Assembly (NCBI RefSeq): GCF_963924675.1
Contig: NC_089232.1
Location: 49,600,759-49,664,758 of the forward strand
Direction of reading: 5' to 3'
Source: Phocoena phocoena
Taxonomy: Eukaryota; Chordata; Mammalia; Artiodactyla; Phocoenidae
Length of the DNA stretch: 64,000 bases
Shown in pieces: positions 20,891 to 34,041 of this stretch. Every line of letters starts with the position of its first letter. Within the stretch, counting starts at the first letter, position 1. Position numbers and translations under genes: made by a program. The notes beneath the pieces were generated by a model. The model searched no databases. It saw only the letters and a list, made by a program, of their open reading frames with translations, and was not told the DNA's origin.

Positions 20891-22080
20891 TCGATTGGCA
20901 ATTATGTAATGTATATACTCGAAGATTTCTGATGGTGTCAATAATATCCTTCAGAGCATTATCTTTTGTGATGCAGAATCAATCCAGGATCAAATGTTGC
21001 ACTTACTTGGCATGGTCACTTTTATTATTGAAGGATATTCCAATGGGCTAAAATTTTAGGTTGCCAATTGGTTTTCTTCAGCACACTAATGATATTATTT
21101 CAGTGCCTTCTTCTAATTTTTCAGAAGTTATAATGCTTTTGAGAAATCAGCTTTCAGTCTCCATACTGCGCCTTTAAAGATTATCTCTCTTCCCATCTTC
21201 CATTTATTTCTAAAATGACCTTTCTTTTTGTTTTCTGTGATTTCACTGTGATTTGTCTAGGTATTGATTTGTTTTTATTTACTTTGCTATGGTTTTGTTG
21301 GCCTTCTTCAATCTGTGGGTTGCAGTCTTTCATCACTTTTGGAAGATTCTTGGTCACCGACACTTCAAATATGTGATTGCCCATTCTCTTCTCTCCATCA
21401 TAAGTATATCTTGGATTTTACTGTGTCATCCTTGTCTTGCCCATTTTCCTATATTTTCAATTCTTTGGTCTCTCTGTGCTTTGTTACAGATATTTCCTTC
21501 CGACCTACATTTCAGGCCACTACTTTTCTCTTCATCTATGTCTAATATGCTGTTTAACAATTTCATTGAGTTTGTAATTTTGTTTATTGCATTTTCAATC
21601 TCAGAATTTATATTAGTTCCTTTTTAAATCTGTTGTGTCACTTTTTAGAGGGTCACATTTTATGCCAATATTTTGTATCTTGTCTTTTGTCTTTTTGAAG
21701 ATGATAGGTTAAATTGTTTTAAATTCCAGTATCTGAAGCCCTTGTGGGCCTATTTTCTATCTTTGATATTTCTACTATTTCTCATTTACATTTTCTTATC
21801 TGCATACACCTGGTTCTTTGATTCTGCGCCAGATATTGTATTTTTTTAAAATATTTATGCAATTCATTGGGTCCTAGAATGATGTTAATTTCCTTGTTAG
21901 GGAACTTTGCTTTGTTTCATCCAAGTACCTGTGAGAACTACAATCAGGAATCCCTTTAATACAACTATAAGGCCTGAGAATTCCCGAATTACTGAGAGGA
22001 TTCAAAATTCTGCAGTCAATGCAATAGCTGATTTACAAGTTAATCCTTTCACCTAGGGTGCAGCTCTTCAGAAGTTTTTC
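20891..22080 (-). mobile_element. HAL1/L1 ORF1-region relic, antisense
   Basis: Antisense text such as 'gcagtctttcatcacttttggaagattcttgg', 'cttcatctatgtctaatatgctgtttaacaatttcattgagtttgtaattttg', 'cattttcaatctcagaattta', 'tttgaagatgataggtta' is characteristic of L1 ORF1/HAL1 read backwards. Overlapping frames at 21264-21627 are shadows of it. Confidence 0.55.
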
Positions 22081-23870
22081 AGGGAAATTCCTAAAATTTA
22101 GATCTGTTCTGCTAGCCCTTCTAAGCTGTCAAAAGAGCTATTCCACTTCCTAGATGTGTCTTTGATCAGCAAACAACGCCTCTTGGGCAAAAGTGGACCC
22201 CAAATACTGGGATCTTCAAGATGCTGTTATAATAATTTCTCACAAACTTATTAGTTCCTCAAGGTCTTCCAGCAGATTAAAAAGCAAAAATTGGTCTATG
22301 TTTTATCCTCAGTGGGATTAGTCTGAACTACATAATCTACTAGTTCCAAAGACTGGAATCGAAATAATATTTTTGAAATTTATATAATGAGACTTAACTT
22401 TGAAGCCCCAAATAATAGATATTAAATACAAAAGTGAGGTGACGAAGATGCAGACTTTTCAAAATAGGTTTCAGAAAGCCAGTGAGACAGCTAGTCTAGA
22501 AGGAAGACAAAAAGGTACTGAGAGAAATGCAATGGAAGTGTAGATTTTCTCAAGCCCAGAGAAAGGATTTATAAGACTAGTCTGAGAGTTTGAGAAACAG
22601 TTCTAGAACACAGAAGAACAGTGCTGACTTAATCTGAAAGAATCCAAAGATGAGAGACCAGGTAAAGCGTCACACAGTAGCAGAGCAAAATGCTTTATCT
22701 GGGAAGTAACGACTCTCAGTGATGGTCAAATATGCAAGAATGCAGGGGACTAGATATGGAAACTCTAGAAAGCATACAAGCTTAAGATATTTTTAAAGTG
22801 ATCCTGAATCCAAAGGGTTGCTTCCGGGGACCATGAACTTCCAACAGAGGGTATATGTGGAAAGCATACAAGCTTAAGATATTTTTAAAGTGATCCTGAA
22901 TCCAAAGGGTTGCTTCCGGGGACCATGAACTTCCAACAGAGGGTATATGTGAACTGGACTGCCAGAAAACCAGAAGTTGGGAAGCATAAGGAACAGCAAG
23001 TCAAAGAGGTAATTCCCAAATGAAAGGAGCTGCAGTCTGAGGACCTAGCCAGGGAGCCTCTGAAGAATCCACAGATGTCCTAAGAAAGACACTTTATATA
23101 CGTCTTACAGGCATCAGGAAGGCAAAGCTGTCCTCTAATTATACTGGTCAAATAAGAACTGTTTGTTCCACTGCTTTTCTTCTTTACATGCACTATAATC
23201 CCAAAAAGGAACAGCATCTAGCAGGTAGGAGAACAGGTGAGCAAGCAAAAAGAATGGATCTGATTGCATTCTGCTCCTCGAAGGCAGGAAGCCTCAGCTG
23301 CAGGTGAAGGGGAGAAATCTTTCCATTAAATGAAGATTAAAGTCTTGCTTAATATATCAGATTGGACATCCTGCTTTCTGTATTGAGTTTATATTTGTGG
23401 CTTAAGGAAACCACAGGGCTTTCTATCACCTAGAAGTCACTGGAAAATTAATGGAGGTCTCTAAGGTGTTTGATCGGAGGGGGAGAAAGAAATTTTCAGT
23501 GAATTAATTTTAAAGGGTTGATGGGAGGTAAAAATAAGTTGAGTTTTTGATGAGATCCCACTTTTCTGATTAAGAAATAAATGACATCATAGTTTCAGGA
23601 AGATGACTCTGGAAGGGAAAAGTAATATAGGTTATACGGAGAAGAGGTCAAAGTCAGAAATGCTAAACAAAAGCCTCTGTTATGATAATCCTATGTGAGA
23701 TGGTGAGAGAATGGAGGCCTTTCAGGCTTGAGGGACCTGGAGGTAATAAACAGCACTTGTGTCAGCCCCAGAACATCTATGTGGGTGATACAAGTACTAT
23801 CACTATTAATCCATTAGTCAAAATTCTCTATATCTGTATCACCTCTGTGATTTATTTTCAGCGTTGTCTT
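22081..23870. other. No gene; contains a 92-bp tandem duplication
   Basis: Otherwise unassigned sequence. The left end may still belong to the antisense HAL1/L1 relic. Confidence 0.4.
22768..22951 (+). repeat. Perfect 92-bp tandem duplication
   Basis: 22768-22859 (starting gaaagcatacaagcttaag, ending gggtatatgtg) is repeated base for base at 22860-22951. No mismatch was found over the unit. The surrounding DNA is not repetitive. Zero divergence implies a very recent event, or an assembly artefact. Confidence 0.97.
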
Positions 23871-23874
23871 CAAC

Positions 23875-23965
23875 TAACTGTTAATTTTTCTGATCCTCAC
23901 TTTCCTCACTTATAAAATGAGAAAAATAATACCCGAGATATGAATGGGATAAAATATACAATGAT
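23875..23965 (+). repeat. MIR SINE fragment
   Basis: 'ctgatcctcactttcctcacttataaaatgagaaaaataataccc' is the MIR central-to-3' core. Confidence 0.65.
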
Positions 23966-25144
23966 AGATAAACTCACCACAAGTCAAATGGAATTGAGTT
24001 ATCTAAAAGAAAGAAAGAATGAATGAATGCCTGGCTCTAGTGTCAGATTAGGAGGGAAGAAGGGCTAAGCTCTGCATCTTGAAACCCAGTTCAGATGTTA
24101 CATTAGAGCTGAAATTCCTCATGTAACCATTTCTGTGTGTGTGTTTTCCTTTAATAATCAAAGTCATGTTTAAATATTAAAGAGGTGGTTTTACTGCCTC
24201 AAGGACTAGTCTGGAGAATCCACGTAGATGAGCATAAACCTGTTGGGGTGAATGATCCTACTTGTTATTCAGATTAATGTTTACCAGTCAACATCCAGTC
24301 AGAGCCCTGTGCTAAAGGCTGCTGGCAAATCTTCCCATGATGCCTGAGTTGAAGTGAATACCAAGGCGGTGTCAGCGGCTGGCCTTCATTAGGTACTCTG
24401 AGTTGAATATTGAAACAAGGCCACCGGATAGAGTTATCCTGGATTCCTGCAGGAGGGGACCAGAGGTGCTGGAAGCAAAATGAGATGCAGGTGGGATAGC
24501 ATAATAAGTTCTGTAATTTACAAGTGTTAATATGAAAAATCAGAACGTGAACCTCACTGGAAAGGATCTATAGGCTATTTATCTACTCAAAGTGACCTTG
24601 TAATCTATCAGTCATTAAAGTGATAGCAAAGAACGTGAATGCCACCCTGTGGCTACCAGCAGAAATTATACATAATATAACATAATTTTACATAATTAGA
24701 GGATAATGGGAATGTGATTAAAAGAAATCATGCAGATGCCAGGAGAAAGAGGGATGGCCTGGATAACAGTTATCACTGCTAATATATGATGCAGGGAAGC
24801 ATTACCCCAAATATTAAGGAAATAAAGTCCCTTAGTCTCTTTAAATAATGTAAGCAAAGAAATAAACTCTGATTATACGCACACAAAGCATTCGACAAAG
24901 ACATAAATAGATTACTGGTAACGACAGAGACAAGAACAGAGAAGGAAAGGTATGTCTTTTGGCATCCTTGTCACTTAAGCATACTAAGATTATGAGAGCC
25001 TCACATATACACAAAGATGATAACTCCTACATGCTCACATGTCTCCTTATAAACAAATTTGCATATCCCAATTCACAGACCCTGTTTTTCTCCTGTGAGT
25101 TTTTTCTTCACCTGATTACTGAAAAATGATTGGTGATTTCATTC
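23966..25144. other. No gene or recognised repeat
   Basis: Unassigned AT-rich sequence with no frame of note. A short GAAA/GAAT simple stretch lies at about 24005-24030. Confidence 0.45.
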
Positions 25145-26390
25145 CCTTGTTTACCAGATTTTCACAGAGCCAGGTACTGTCCTAAGTCCTGGGGTTAGAG
25201 GTCCCTGCTCTCACTGAGCTTACATTCTACGTGGATCAACAGACAACAACCAAATAAATAAATAAGCACACGTCAGGTGGTAAACAATTCAATAGAGAAA
25301 AATTAAACAATGCAAATGGAATGTTGAGTGCTGGACGGTGGAAGAGGGGTGGAGAAAGCGTCTTATACAAGACAACATTTGAAAGCCCGAAGAACGCAGT
25401 GAGGGAGCAAGCCATGCACACATGGGGCAAGGAAACTTCCAGGCAAAAGGGATTACAAGTACAAAGGCTCTGAGGTCAAGTTTGCTTGGTGTGTTTGTGG
25501 AACAATGAAGAGGCCAGCATGGCACAAAGCAAGTGAGAGGAGGAGTGTTTGGGGATGAGGAAAAAGACGTTATGGCAGTGGGAGGGCAGCTGGGCACACA
25601 GGGCTTTATGGACAATTTCAAAGACGCTGGCTTTTACTCAAAATTAGAGTTTACTGACATGCTCTGACTTATGCTTTAAAAGAATCAACCAAGCAAGTGT
25701 AGAGAAGGGACTATAGGGGCGAAAACAAAGTGGTTATTTCAAAAGTCCAAGAGATGATGATTGTGACTTGGTCCAAGGTAGCAGCAATGAACAAGGTAAT
25801 GGTAGTCCTATTTTGGGCAGATAATAAAGGTAGAATCAGCATCATTTACAACTGGATTCAATGTAGGGATGCAAAAAAAGAGAAGAGTCAAAGGGTTTGG
25901 GCTGAGTAATCAGAAGAATGGAGTGGTCATTCACTGATTTGGAAAAGACTAAGAGAGTTTAGGTGAGTAAACTTGGGAGTTTCTCTTGGGAAATGATAAG
26001 CTTGGAGCATTTCTTAGCTATCTAAATAGAGGTATTGGGTCGAGGAGTAGAGTTATCAAATTTAGCAAGTAAAATGCAGATGTCCGGTTAAATTTGAATT
26101 TCAGATACACAATGAATAATTTTAAATATAACCATGTCCCAAATGTTGTATCTACCTATGCTAAAAGATTATTCGTTGTATATCTGAAATGCAAATTTAA
26201 CTGAGCATCCTGTATTTTATCTGGCAGTGCTAGTTTAAGAAGGCATTTGAGTTTCAAGTGTGGAGCTCAGGAAAGAGTTCTTGATGGGGATGCAAATTCA
26301 GGAATCATCATTACATAGATGGTACTTAAAAACTGAAGCTGCTTGAGATCACCTAGGGATGAGGAATGGATAGAAAAGAGACAAGATCTG
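25145..26390 (-). repeat. CR1/L2-clade LINE relic, antisense, long
   Basis: Antisense order runs from the 3' end: 'ccaggtactgtcctaagtcctgggg', 'ccctgctctcactgagcttacattcta', 'gagggagcaagccatg', 'cttccaggcaaaaggg', 'gtacaaaggctctgagg', 'gaggccagcatgg', 'gggctttatggacaatttc', 'gctggcttttactc', 'gagatgatgattgtgacttgg', 'agaagagtcaaagg', 'ttgggctgagtaatcagaagaatgga', later 'acatagatggtacttaaa...gagatcacctaggg'. It covers over 1 kb of an L2/L3-type element. A palindromic element interrupts it at about 26060-26234. A sense-strand protein is not recoverable. Confidence 0.65.
26060..26234. mobile_element. Palindromic miniature element (unclassified)
   Basis: The left arm (about 26066-26125, 'gtaaaatgcagatgtccggttaaatttgaatttcagata...') and right arm (about 26162-26224, '...tatctgaaatgcaaatttaactgagcatcctgtattttat') are imperfect inverted repeats of about 55-60 bp. 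They are separated by an AT-rich loop of roughly 40 bp. It lies inside the LINE relic, so it inserted later. It looks like a common mammalian palindromic element; I do not assign the name. Confidence 0.65.
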
Positions 26391-27159
26391 AGAATATGCT
26401 TTGGGGCGGCATTCGTAAATAAATAGCACAGTGTGGTTATCAAGCTTCAAACCATCCCAGACTTCATTAGCTTTTGAATATGAGCCACAGAATTATTCAC
26501 ACCTGATGCTCTCAGAAGCAGACAGAGGCCATTTCCAAAGTGCATTTCTCCCAACGTATCTGGAATAACACTTCTCCACATGTTATCACTCTTATCACAT
26601 GGTGAGCTTCTGTAAAAGACAGGGACAAATAAGCAAACAACTCAGTATCAAGATATAAAGGGAAGAAATCTCATGAGGTCCATCCTGGGTCACCACAGTA
26701 ACATAGGTTCTGAAATTATATAATCTATTTTCAAATTTCATCTCCAAGATGAGCAAAATCAGTGTAAGAGAAGAAATATTAGGCCAGTGAAGGCCAGTGG
26801 AATATTTAAGTTTTAACGTCAGTGTTTCAAACTTTAAGAGAAAGAGCGTGAAGGTTTGTGTAGATCTCCGTTTTATTTCACTTAGAAATACTTCAGGTTT
26901 CTAAATGGAAGAACAAAGGGTCACTAGGAGATTAATGGGCAGTCAATTTGGAATAGATGCTAAGACTACTTGGCTACTTCACTCTCTTAGTGCCCTTATC
27001 TGCACTTATCTCATCCCTCTATGAGAAGTCATTTAAGTGGCTGGCCGGATTCTTCCATCTGTCCTTTTATAAGCTCATCAGAGTGATATAAGCTACAGGT
27101 CATAAACAAACCTGCCTTTGCTGTTGAACAAATCGTAACTTCTCTTGTTTCTGCCCTTC
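26391..27159. other. No gene or recognised repeat
   Basis: Unassigned sequence. Local short duplicated words ('aggccagtgaaggccagtgg' at about 26780) are too short to interpret. Confidence 0.4.
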
Positions 27160-27345
27160 CTAATTGTGTGATCTGGGGCTTGTTAATTAACCTCTTAATT
27201 TTAGATTTCTCCATCTGCAAACGAGAGTACTAACAGTACCTGACATGCAAGAATTTTGTAAGGATTAAGTGAGATATAAGCATATTAATCTTTTAGTAGA
27301 GAATCTGCCACGTAAAAAGTGCTCAACGAATGTTTGATATCATTT
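27160..27345 (+). repeat. MIR SINE, 5'-truncated
   Basis: 'tgtgtgatctggggcttgttaattaacctcttaat', 'tttctccatctgcaaacgagag', 'ttgtaaggattaagtgagat', 'aaaagtgctcaacgaatgtt': MIR order preserved. Confidence 0.75.
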
Positions 27346-29299
27346 GTATAACCGTTAATGCTATACAGGCAGTGTCTATGAGTGAAAACGGTGCAATGGT
27401 ATTCAAAGCAACATCAACTGAGAAAAAAATTTTAAATGTAGTGTTCACATCTTCCATATCTAATTGCCGTCCAAGCCCCTTGCTTTGTAAAATGTAGTGA
27501 GTTCCTACACTACATTAATGGAATGGAATGACGGACTGGGGTCAACTGCTGCTGCCCTGACTGAGGTTATAGCTGCCACTCTGGAACGAGCCCACAACTT
27601 CAGGAGTCCACTATTGTTGGCGTGGTTCACTGACATATCTACAAATATCTACCCCACTAGGCATTGTAATACTGTCCTCTAACATGAATTTTGAGAACAG
27701 TTATAGAAAAAAAATATAATTAATGAAAAAACCATATACTTTATAAACTTTAAACATGGAGATTACAAATCACAGTTAAAGAAATTACCAAATTCTGTTT
27801 TCATCGTGAGAATATAGATACTACTTGGAGTAAGTGGTAAAGTAGGATTTGGAGGCAAAGACTCTGTAATTCCCAGACTTTGGGCTTCCCTACTCTCTGG
27901 GCATAACTTCTAACAGTCAGAAGCTCATTCCCAAAACAAAGTGATTTCCTAGAGAAAAGGCTTTGGGATCCTCCCAGTACTCCTTCTCCCATGCTACCCG
28001 GCCCAGGCCACAACCTAATCCCCGCTTTCCCTATCTCCTCCTCTTCATTCGTAAGGATGGTCTGCACAATTTTCTGTTTTCCGGAGCACTGAAATGGCAC
28101 GAACACGTCCACCTGTAAAACAGCGACACAGTATTTCCTCACGACTGTATCATCTGTATCAAACTCCTGAGCTGTATCATCGGATGAATAATCACACTAG
28201 ATTGCAGAAGAGGAAAACTTTATTACTTCACAATATCTATTAATGAGAACACATACGGATGTCATTTCTTTCTAGGGAAGCAGGATGGATATGGTTTGGT
28301 CCACATATTAAAAGGTAAACATGTATGTAGAAACACAATCATTTGAGATACTAGACTAAACTATATGAAATTGCTGGTAATTGACCACTTTTCCCTACAA
28401 ATACAGCCATCTCATACAGTTCAACCTAATAGAAACATTACATTATTTTACTAAGTGCATATTGCCTTCAGAGGGAAAAAAAGTGCTGAATTATTGAACT
28501 AACATTTGTCATCACAAAAAGATACTGCAGGCAATCAGTGTGATTTTGAGGAACCCCAAACTTTTCCAAACACCTTTTCAATACTCAGAATGAAGAGACC
28601 TGAGAAAATATCATATGCCCATTTTGCAGGTGGAAAGGTTAAAGGTCCACTAAAATTAAACTGGCCAACCATAATGTAAAATGATCACCACCATGTTCCT
28701 CATCATTTAGTGTCCAGTTCTTGGCACACACACAAAAAATCTTTTAGAGAATGAGAAAACAGGAGGAAAACTGTTGCAGAGAAACAAAAGTTATGAAAGA
28801 AAAGGGAAGGTACCTAAGAGTTTAGAGGACTTCTCTTGTTTAGAGAAGGGTGAGGGGGTGTTGATGCACTAAACACAAACGCAGAAGTCAGTTATGGCAA
28901 TCACTGACTAAAAGCAAGTTCTCACTTCCTTTAGAAGGCATCCAATTCATCTCAGTTCTTCTCTCACCAGATTCAAAATATGTGTTCCTAAGACACTGCT
29001 TCTCTATGGCTGTCACTTTTTCTCCCTTCAAAAGCTGTTCTTGCTGAGTAGATCTCAACCCTGTTACATAGTTTTTTTAAAAAATCCCAAAGACTGCTTT
29101 GAGGCAGGAAGAAAAGAAAATCAATGAGTCATCATGAAAAGAAGGACCGGGAGGCTCAGTTCAAAGGGACACTTTAAAGAGCCCTACTGTTTCTCACTCA
29201 TGGGGATGGCCAAGATGTTCATGTACCATATGTGGGCCCCATCATATCATTTAAACTCATTCATACCGTGGGGCTTAAGGCAATATATTTCTACGAGAT
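27346..29299. other. No gene or recognised repeat
   Basis: Almost 2 kb of unique-looking DNA. The 113-codon minus-strand frame at 27801-28142 has no recognisable motif, and no flanking splice or retrocopy signs are evident. Confidence 0.4.
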
Positions 29300-29500
29300 A
29301 TTTCAGTTTTTAAAACATATTCCCAACTATTATCACATCAACCCTATGAGATAGGTAGGAAAAGCAATGCTATCCCTCTGAATAGAAAAGTAGAAATTTT
29401 TTGCTAATAAGGAAATCAAGGCTCATGTATTTGCTCAAGACCTCAGAAGTATTGCAAGAACCATGACTAGAATCTAGGCCTTCTGATTGTTCAGTTTCAG
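29300..29500 (-). repeat. MIR SINE, antisense
   Basis: 'tattatcacatcaaccctatgagataggta', 'aaggaaatcaaggctcatg', 'ttgctcaagacctcagaag', 'accatgactagaatctaggccttctg' is the reverse-complemented MIR order. Confidence 0.7.
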
Positions 29501-29509
29501 AAAAAGCAT

Positions 29510-29660
29510 ACTCTGGATCTAGAGAGATCTGAGTGTCAGCTCTATAAACCAGTTTCCTCTGTAGTCATCTGAGTGTCAATTTTGTTAGCTATAAAATGTG
29601 AATAATAGTGTCTATTTCATGGGACCACGGGCTGTGCTCAAGGAATGTTGATTCTCTTTC
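29510..29660 (+). repeat. MIR SINE, diverged
   Basis: 'gatctgagtgtcagctctata...gtcaattttgttagctataaaatgtgaataatagtgtctatttcatggga' fits a decayed MIR in sense orientation, directly beside an antisense MIR. Confidence 0.5.
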
Positions 29661-30579
29661 CCTTGCCTGCCAAAGACAGAGAATGCTATGATGGGGAAAG
29701 TGAAGTAAAATGAGTGGATATTCAAAATGGTTAACCATGAAAAGCGGTAAAGGAAAAGAGTTTTCTGGGTCAAAGCTTGAAACTACAAGAATGTCTTTTA
29801 AAGTTTTGGTTCCTCCTAGACAGTGTTATCCAAATAGCTTCAACCTGAAACTGACGTTCTTAAGGTTGTTCATTTTCTCTGTTAAACATGAATAATATGC
29901 TTTAACCGGGGGATAAAATATACTTTAAAACCTAATTAAAAATGAAGATTACAATGTACTTCCCTTTATCCAAAGGAAATGAAATACACACGTTGCCCTA
30001 GAGGTTAATGCGAAAAAGAACTTGTTATCTTGATTATTTTACCTTTCTAAAACATTTCAATTCAAACCTAAATTGAATATTGGATTAGCCTGAATGAAGG
30101 GTGGTAATTTCTTGAAAAATATGTCATGGCCATCTCTGAATTATCCTTATTTACAGAGGGAATCAAAGAAACAAAATCCCTAGAACAGCAGATTGCCTTG
30201 AAGTATTTTCTTGTCATAAAGGAATACGTGTAATGTTGTATGATTTGAGGAAATACAAACTATTTCTTTATGAACATACATATCTTTGGGTTTGCTAAAC
30301 ACGGTAAACTATCAGTTTTGTGAAAATTAGTTCATCCGCTTAGCTAGTTGTCACCTCCACTCTAAGCAGGACAGTGAGAGAACAGGACATGGGAATAATA
30401 AATTTTGATGTGGCAACACTGAATTCAGTGGGAACCTTCATTTCTCAGTGCTTCTGGACAGCATAAAAGTGCAAGGTAGAAGAAGAGAGGCCACCAATAC
30501 CAAGAGTTCTCCATTACCTTTTGCCTGGATATGACACACTATTGAAATTTATAGGCTATTAACTGCTATTTTTCAAACA
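29661..30579. other. No gene or recognised repeat
   Basis: Unassigned AT-rich unique sequence. Confidence 0.45.
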
Positions 30580-30715
30580 CTTATTTATTCTTTTTTATTC
30601 AAGAAATATTTGGAGCGCTATTTGCCATGCACAGTGCAAAGGCTTAGGGGAAAAAAGGCTGATTGATTCATGGCTACTGTTCTCAAACAGTTTAGAATGT
30701 AGTGATACATAAACT
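30580..30715 (-). repeat. L2 LINE 3' end, antisense
   Basis: 'ttattcaagaaatatttggagcgctatttgccatgcacagtgcaaaggcttagggg...ctactgttctcaaacagtttagaatgtagt' parallels the reverse-complemented L2 tail. Confidence 0.65.
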
Positions 30716-30954
30716 TGTTTTAAAATAAGTTTACATTCCCTGAAACACATACAGTGGAAATGGCATTAATGAGTCACCAACTGAACATTAAAAACTAAAT
30801 GTAAGCATGTCAAACTATAAGGCATCAGCTACACAGGTTATGGTGCATGCTGTAATGGAATGTGATGAAATGGTTTAAAAATAGAGTTCTTGAGTTCTAT
30901 TTAAGAACCTAAGAAATTGCTCACAATATATTAAATGAAAAATCAGCTTTAAAA

Positions 30955-31330
30955 TACTGCATCTGTTATACCTCAATACTTAATGGCTTAAAATAACAAT
31001 ATAGCACATCTTATAATCTTTTGGTTGGCTAAGGAGTCTTTCTGCTGGATTCTTCTGGGATCACTGATGCAGGAGTGCTAGGCAGTGCAGCTACAGGCTC
31101 ACCAGGGGCCTGGCTTATCTGGGACATCTAGGATGACTGGACTCACCTATCTATAAATGCGGTCTTTTATCCTTAACGAGGCTTAGCTTCTACTTGGATT
31201 ATGCTTTCTGATGTCCCATTGCCCAGTGAAAGTCACAGGGCTAATCCCAAAGTTAATGCAGGAGGGGACTATATGAAGGCATATGTGTACATGGAGGAAT
31301 GATTCATTGGGAGTCATAGTATATATAACC
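30955..31330 (-). mobile_element. MaLR/ERVL-type LTR relic, antisense
   Basis: 'ctgttatacctcaatacttaatggcttaaaataaca' is the reverse complement of the MaLR terminal box (tgttgttttaagccactaagtttg...). It is followed by 'tctgctggattcttctggga' and 'cagctacaggctcaccaggggcctgg'-like blocks. Heavily decayed. Confidence 0.45.
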
Positions 31331-33489
31331 TACCGAAATTGTATGCGCATTATAATCACATTCTAACACACATATCTCATATACACAGTCTGAAGGGGAC
31401 ATCCCAAAATATTAATTTATCTTTATAAGCAACGGTGAGGTTATAAGAATATTTTCTTTATTTTTTAATCTACATTTAAAAAATTTTCCTACAATGAGCA
31501 TTCATAGGATGCATTATTTCTATTAAAGATTCAAAATTAGTGTAAATAAAATTATCTGTGGCTATTTTTCAACAATATAGAATTGGTTGAACCGTTAACA
31601 TAGCTGAATGATACACACTGCAAAGCGAAAGCACCACTTCAAGACACTATCTTCCTTCTCTCCTTCATTCTCCTGGAAGGAAATCTGCCACACTGCCATT
31701 GCTATTTTTTCACAACTTTGCTAGATGTCACCCATCCATTTAGTTTGGAAGTGTTGAAAATTACATGAGTCATGTGTTATTCATCAAAAATTACGGTAAT
31801 ATTAGCATGCTTTCAGACAGTGATTTAAATACACGCATACCTGTAGTCAAGTCGAGTTATACTCACGAGGGTCACCCCGTTTTTTGATAATGCTCCCACC
31901 TCTGAAGCCCTGCTAATGTGCTTTCTGTCTTCTGATTGTCCTTACCCCTTTGTAGTCTATCATTTCCTCAAGGACCACTGTTCTGAAGCCTCACCTAACT
32001 TACCTAACTAGCTCAGCCCACACTGATATCTCCTCTTGCACAGTTTATTTGATCATCTGGTTATGTTCTGTTTTGCATTACCATTTAATGGCTTATCTTA
32101 TGTTTGTACAGGCCCTCGATTAATGTTTGAAGTCTATGTGAAACTTTGATTATTTACGTGCCTTCAAATTTCAATTAGTTGAGCCTTTGGGTTTTCAAAG
32201 GTAAAGAGCGATTCCACCTTCCATCCTTAGCCTTGCAGCGGGAGAAAAAGGGGTACAGATTTCCTGCTTGTGAGCACTTGTCATTTCTCCTGAGCTGTGA
32301 CACCACTTTTTGGTAAGGGAAGTTCCTTACAAGTGGAAAGTTCTGGTGTTTGAGCAGGTGTGCCCGCGTTTTGGAGATCTGTGAAGGGCATTTAGCGAGA
32401 AGGCATTTTAGTAAATGAAGAAATATCTCTGTAGCTTTTACTCATGACAAATTGAACAAACTCATTTTGAAGACCCTCTTGCCTTCCCCACTACCCACTT
32501 CCTGAGTGTCTTTTCTGTCATCTGGAGTTGAGAGAAGATGATTTGGGCAGAGAGAAGACTTACACGTTTATATTTCCTGGAGCCTGAGCGGAGGCAGATA
32601 GCTCTTGTTGCATCATGGAGATAAAAGGAAAGGGGGTTGTTTCAAAAGCAGTAAAAGTTTCCTTTATAGTCTCCTCTTTTTTACACAAGTTGTTTAAATC
32701 TGAATATTTCCTAGCTTTCTGCAGTGATAAATGGGTTGAAAAAATGTTTATCTAATAAAGTCCACGCTATTAAATAAAGCAAATTTGTTTTGGAGAAAGG
32801 TGCATCATCGCTTTCTTCCACTGGTATCCAAAGCAGGGTTTTAGGAGCTTTTCTTTCCTTTTTCCTTTTCTCTTATTCCTCCCTCCCTTCCTTCTTCTCT
32901 GCCACTCCTTTGGGGTTCGTTGTCCACAGCTGTCCCCTGATGCTGCCACAGGAACATGGTGAGGATCTCAACATCCTGGTGGTGATGCTCAGTGGTCTCT
33001 CCTTCTTAGACATGATCCTCTTTCCATGAGATTTGTATAGAGAGAAGACTGCTTATCCAAGCTCAAAAGGAGTTTGCCAGGTTTCAAGAGTGTAGCCTGT
33101 CTCCAATTGAGTTTCGAGGCAGACAAAATTGTCTTCTGGGCTCCAGGCTCAGATGTCTGCTATGGTCCCTTTGTGATTCCCTAGACAGCCTGCCCCATAT
33201 TCTGCTTCCTTTCAGCACCAAAGAGGGTATTATTAGTGCAAATATAACATGCTAAGAAGTTGTGTCATGTCTTAAGTTATTTCAGACATTAGGAGAAAAG
33301 GAAGTTTGTCATCCATTCAGTGAAAGCACAAGAGAGGCTTCTTACCCACCTACATGCTACTTGTGGTCTGAGAGGAGTGTCTAATTTGAGAGTCTGAGAA
33401 AATGACTCTGAGAGTCATTTTCCCAACTAACTGTGCATTAATTCACTCTATGCATTAATCATACCCATACAGTGTAGAACAGGGGTCAA
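31331..33489. other. No gene; possible decayed L2 and unique blocks
   Basis: About 31860-32150 has L2-like text ('tcatttcctcaaggaccactgttctgaagcctcacctaac') but is too weak to call. About 32190-32420 and 32460-32760 look unique. A pyrimidine-rich run lies at about 32850-32905. Confidence 0.4.
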
Positions 33490-33712
33490 CAGCCCTGGAA
33501 TCAGATGCTTGGGTTCAAAGCCTGGTTCTACCACTTTTTAGCTGAGTGATCTTGGGCAAGTTCTTTTACTTCTAAGTGCTTGAATTTCTTTTAATCTATG
33601 ACCAAACCTACCTCATAAGTTTGTTGTGAGATTAAATGAGATAATGCATGAAAAGCAATTTGAACAGTGTTTACCACATTGCAAGCACTCAATGAATGTT
33701 ATTATTATATTT
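33490..33712 (+). repeat. MIR SINE, nearly complete
   Basis: 'cctggaatcagatgcttgggttcaaagcctggttctaccac', 'gctgagtgatcttgggcaag', 'ctacctcataagtttgttgtgagattaaatgagataat', 'gcaagcactcaatgaatgttattattat'. A well-preserved MIR from near the 5' end to the tail. Confidence 0.92.
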
Positions 33713-33992
33713 GTATTCATTCCTTAGACTACCTGAGAGTGCCATCCTTATCAAACGTCTCTCCTATAGTATCTGACTTAGAAGGCCTTACTCCCTCCAT
33801 GACCAGGGATGCTTAGACCAGTCTAAGAAATAAGAATAAATTTATAAAAGGAAACTAAAGATGATTATAAGAAGTTAATTAATGCAACACAATTTTATAG
33901 TATCATGGATGTGAAAGGAAATCAGAGATGGCCTGATCTAAAAATATCAATCATAATAACATGTGGAGTTTAAATATGCCTTCTGTCAACCC

Positions 33993-34041
<49 letters not shown>

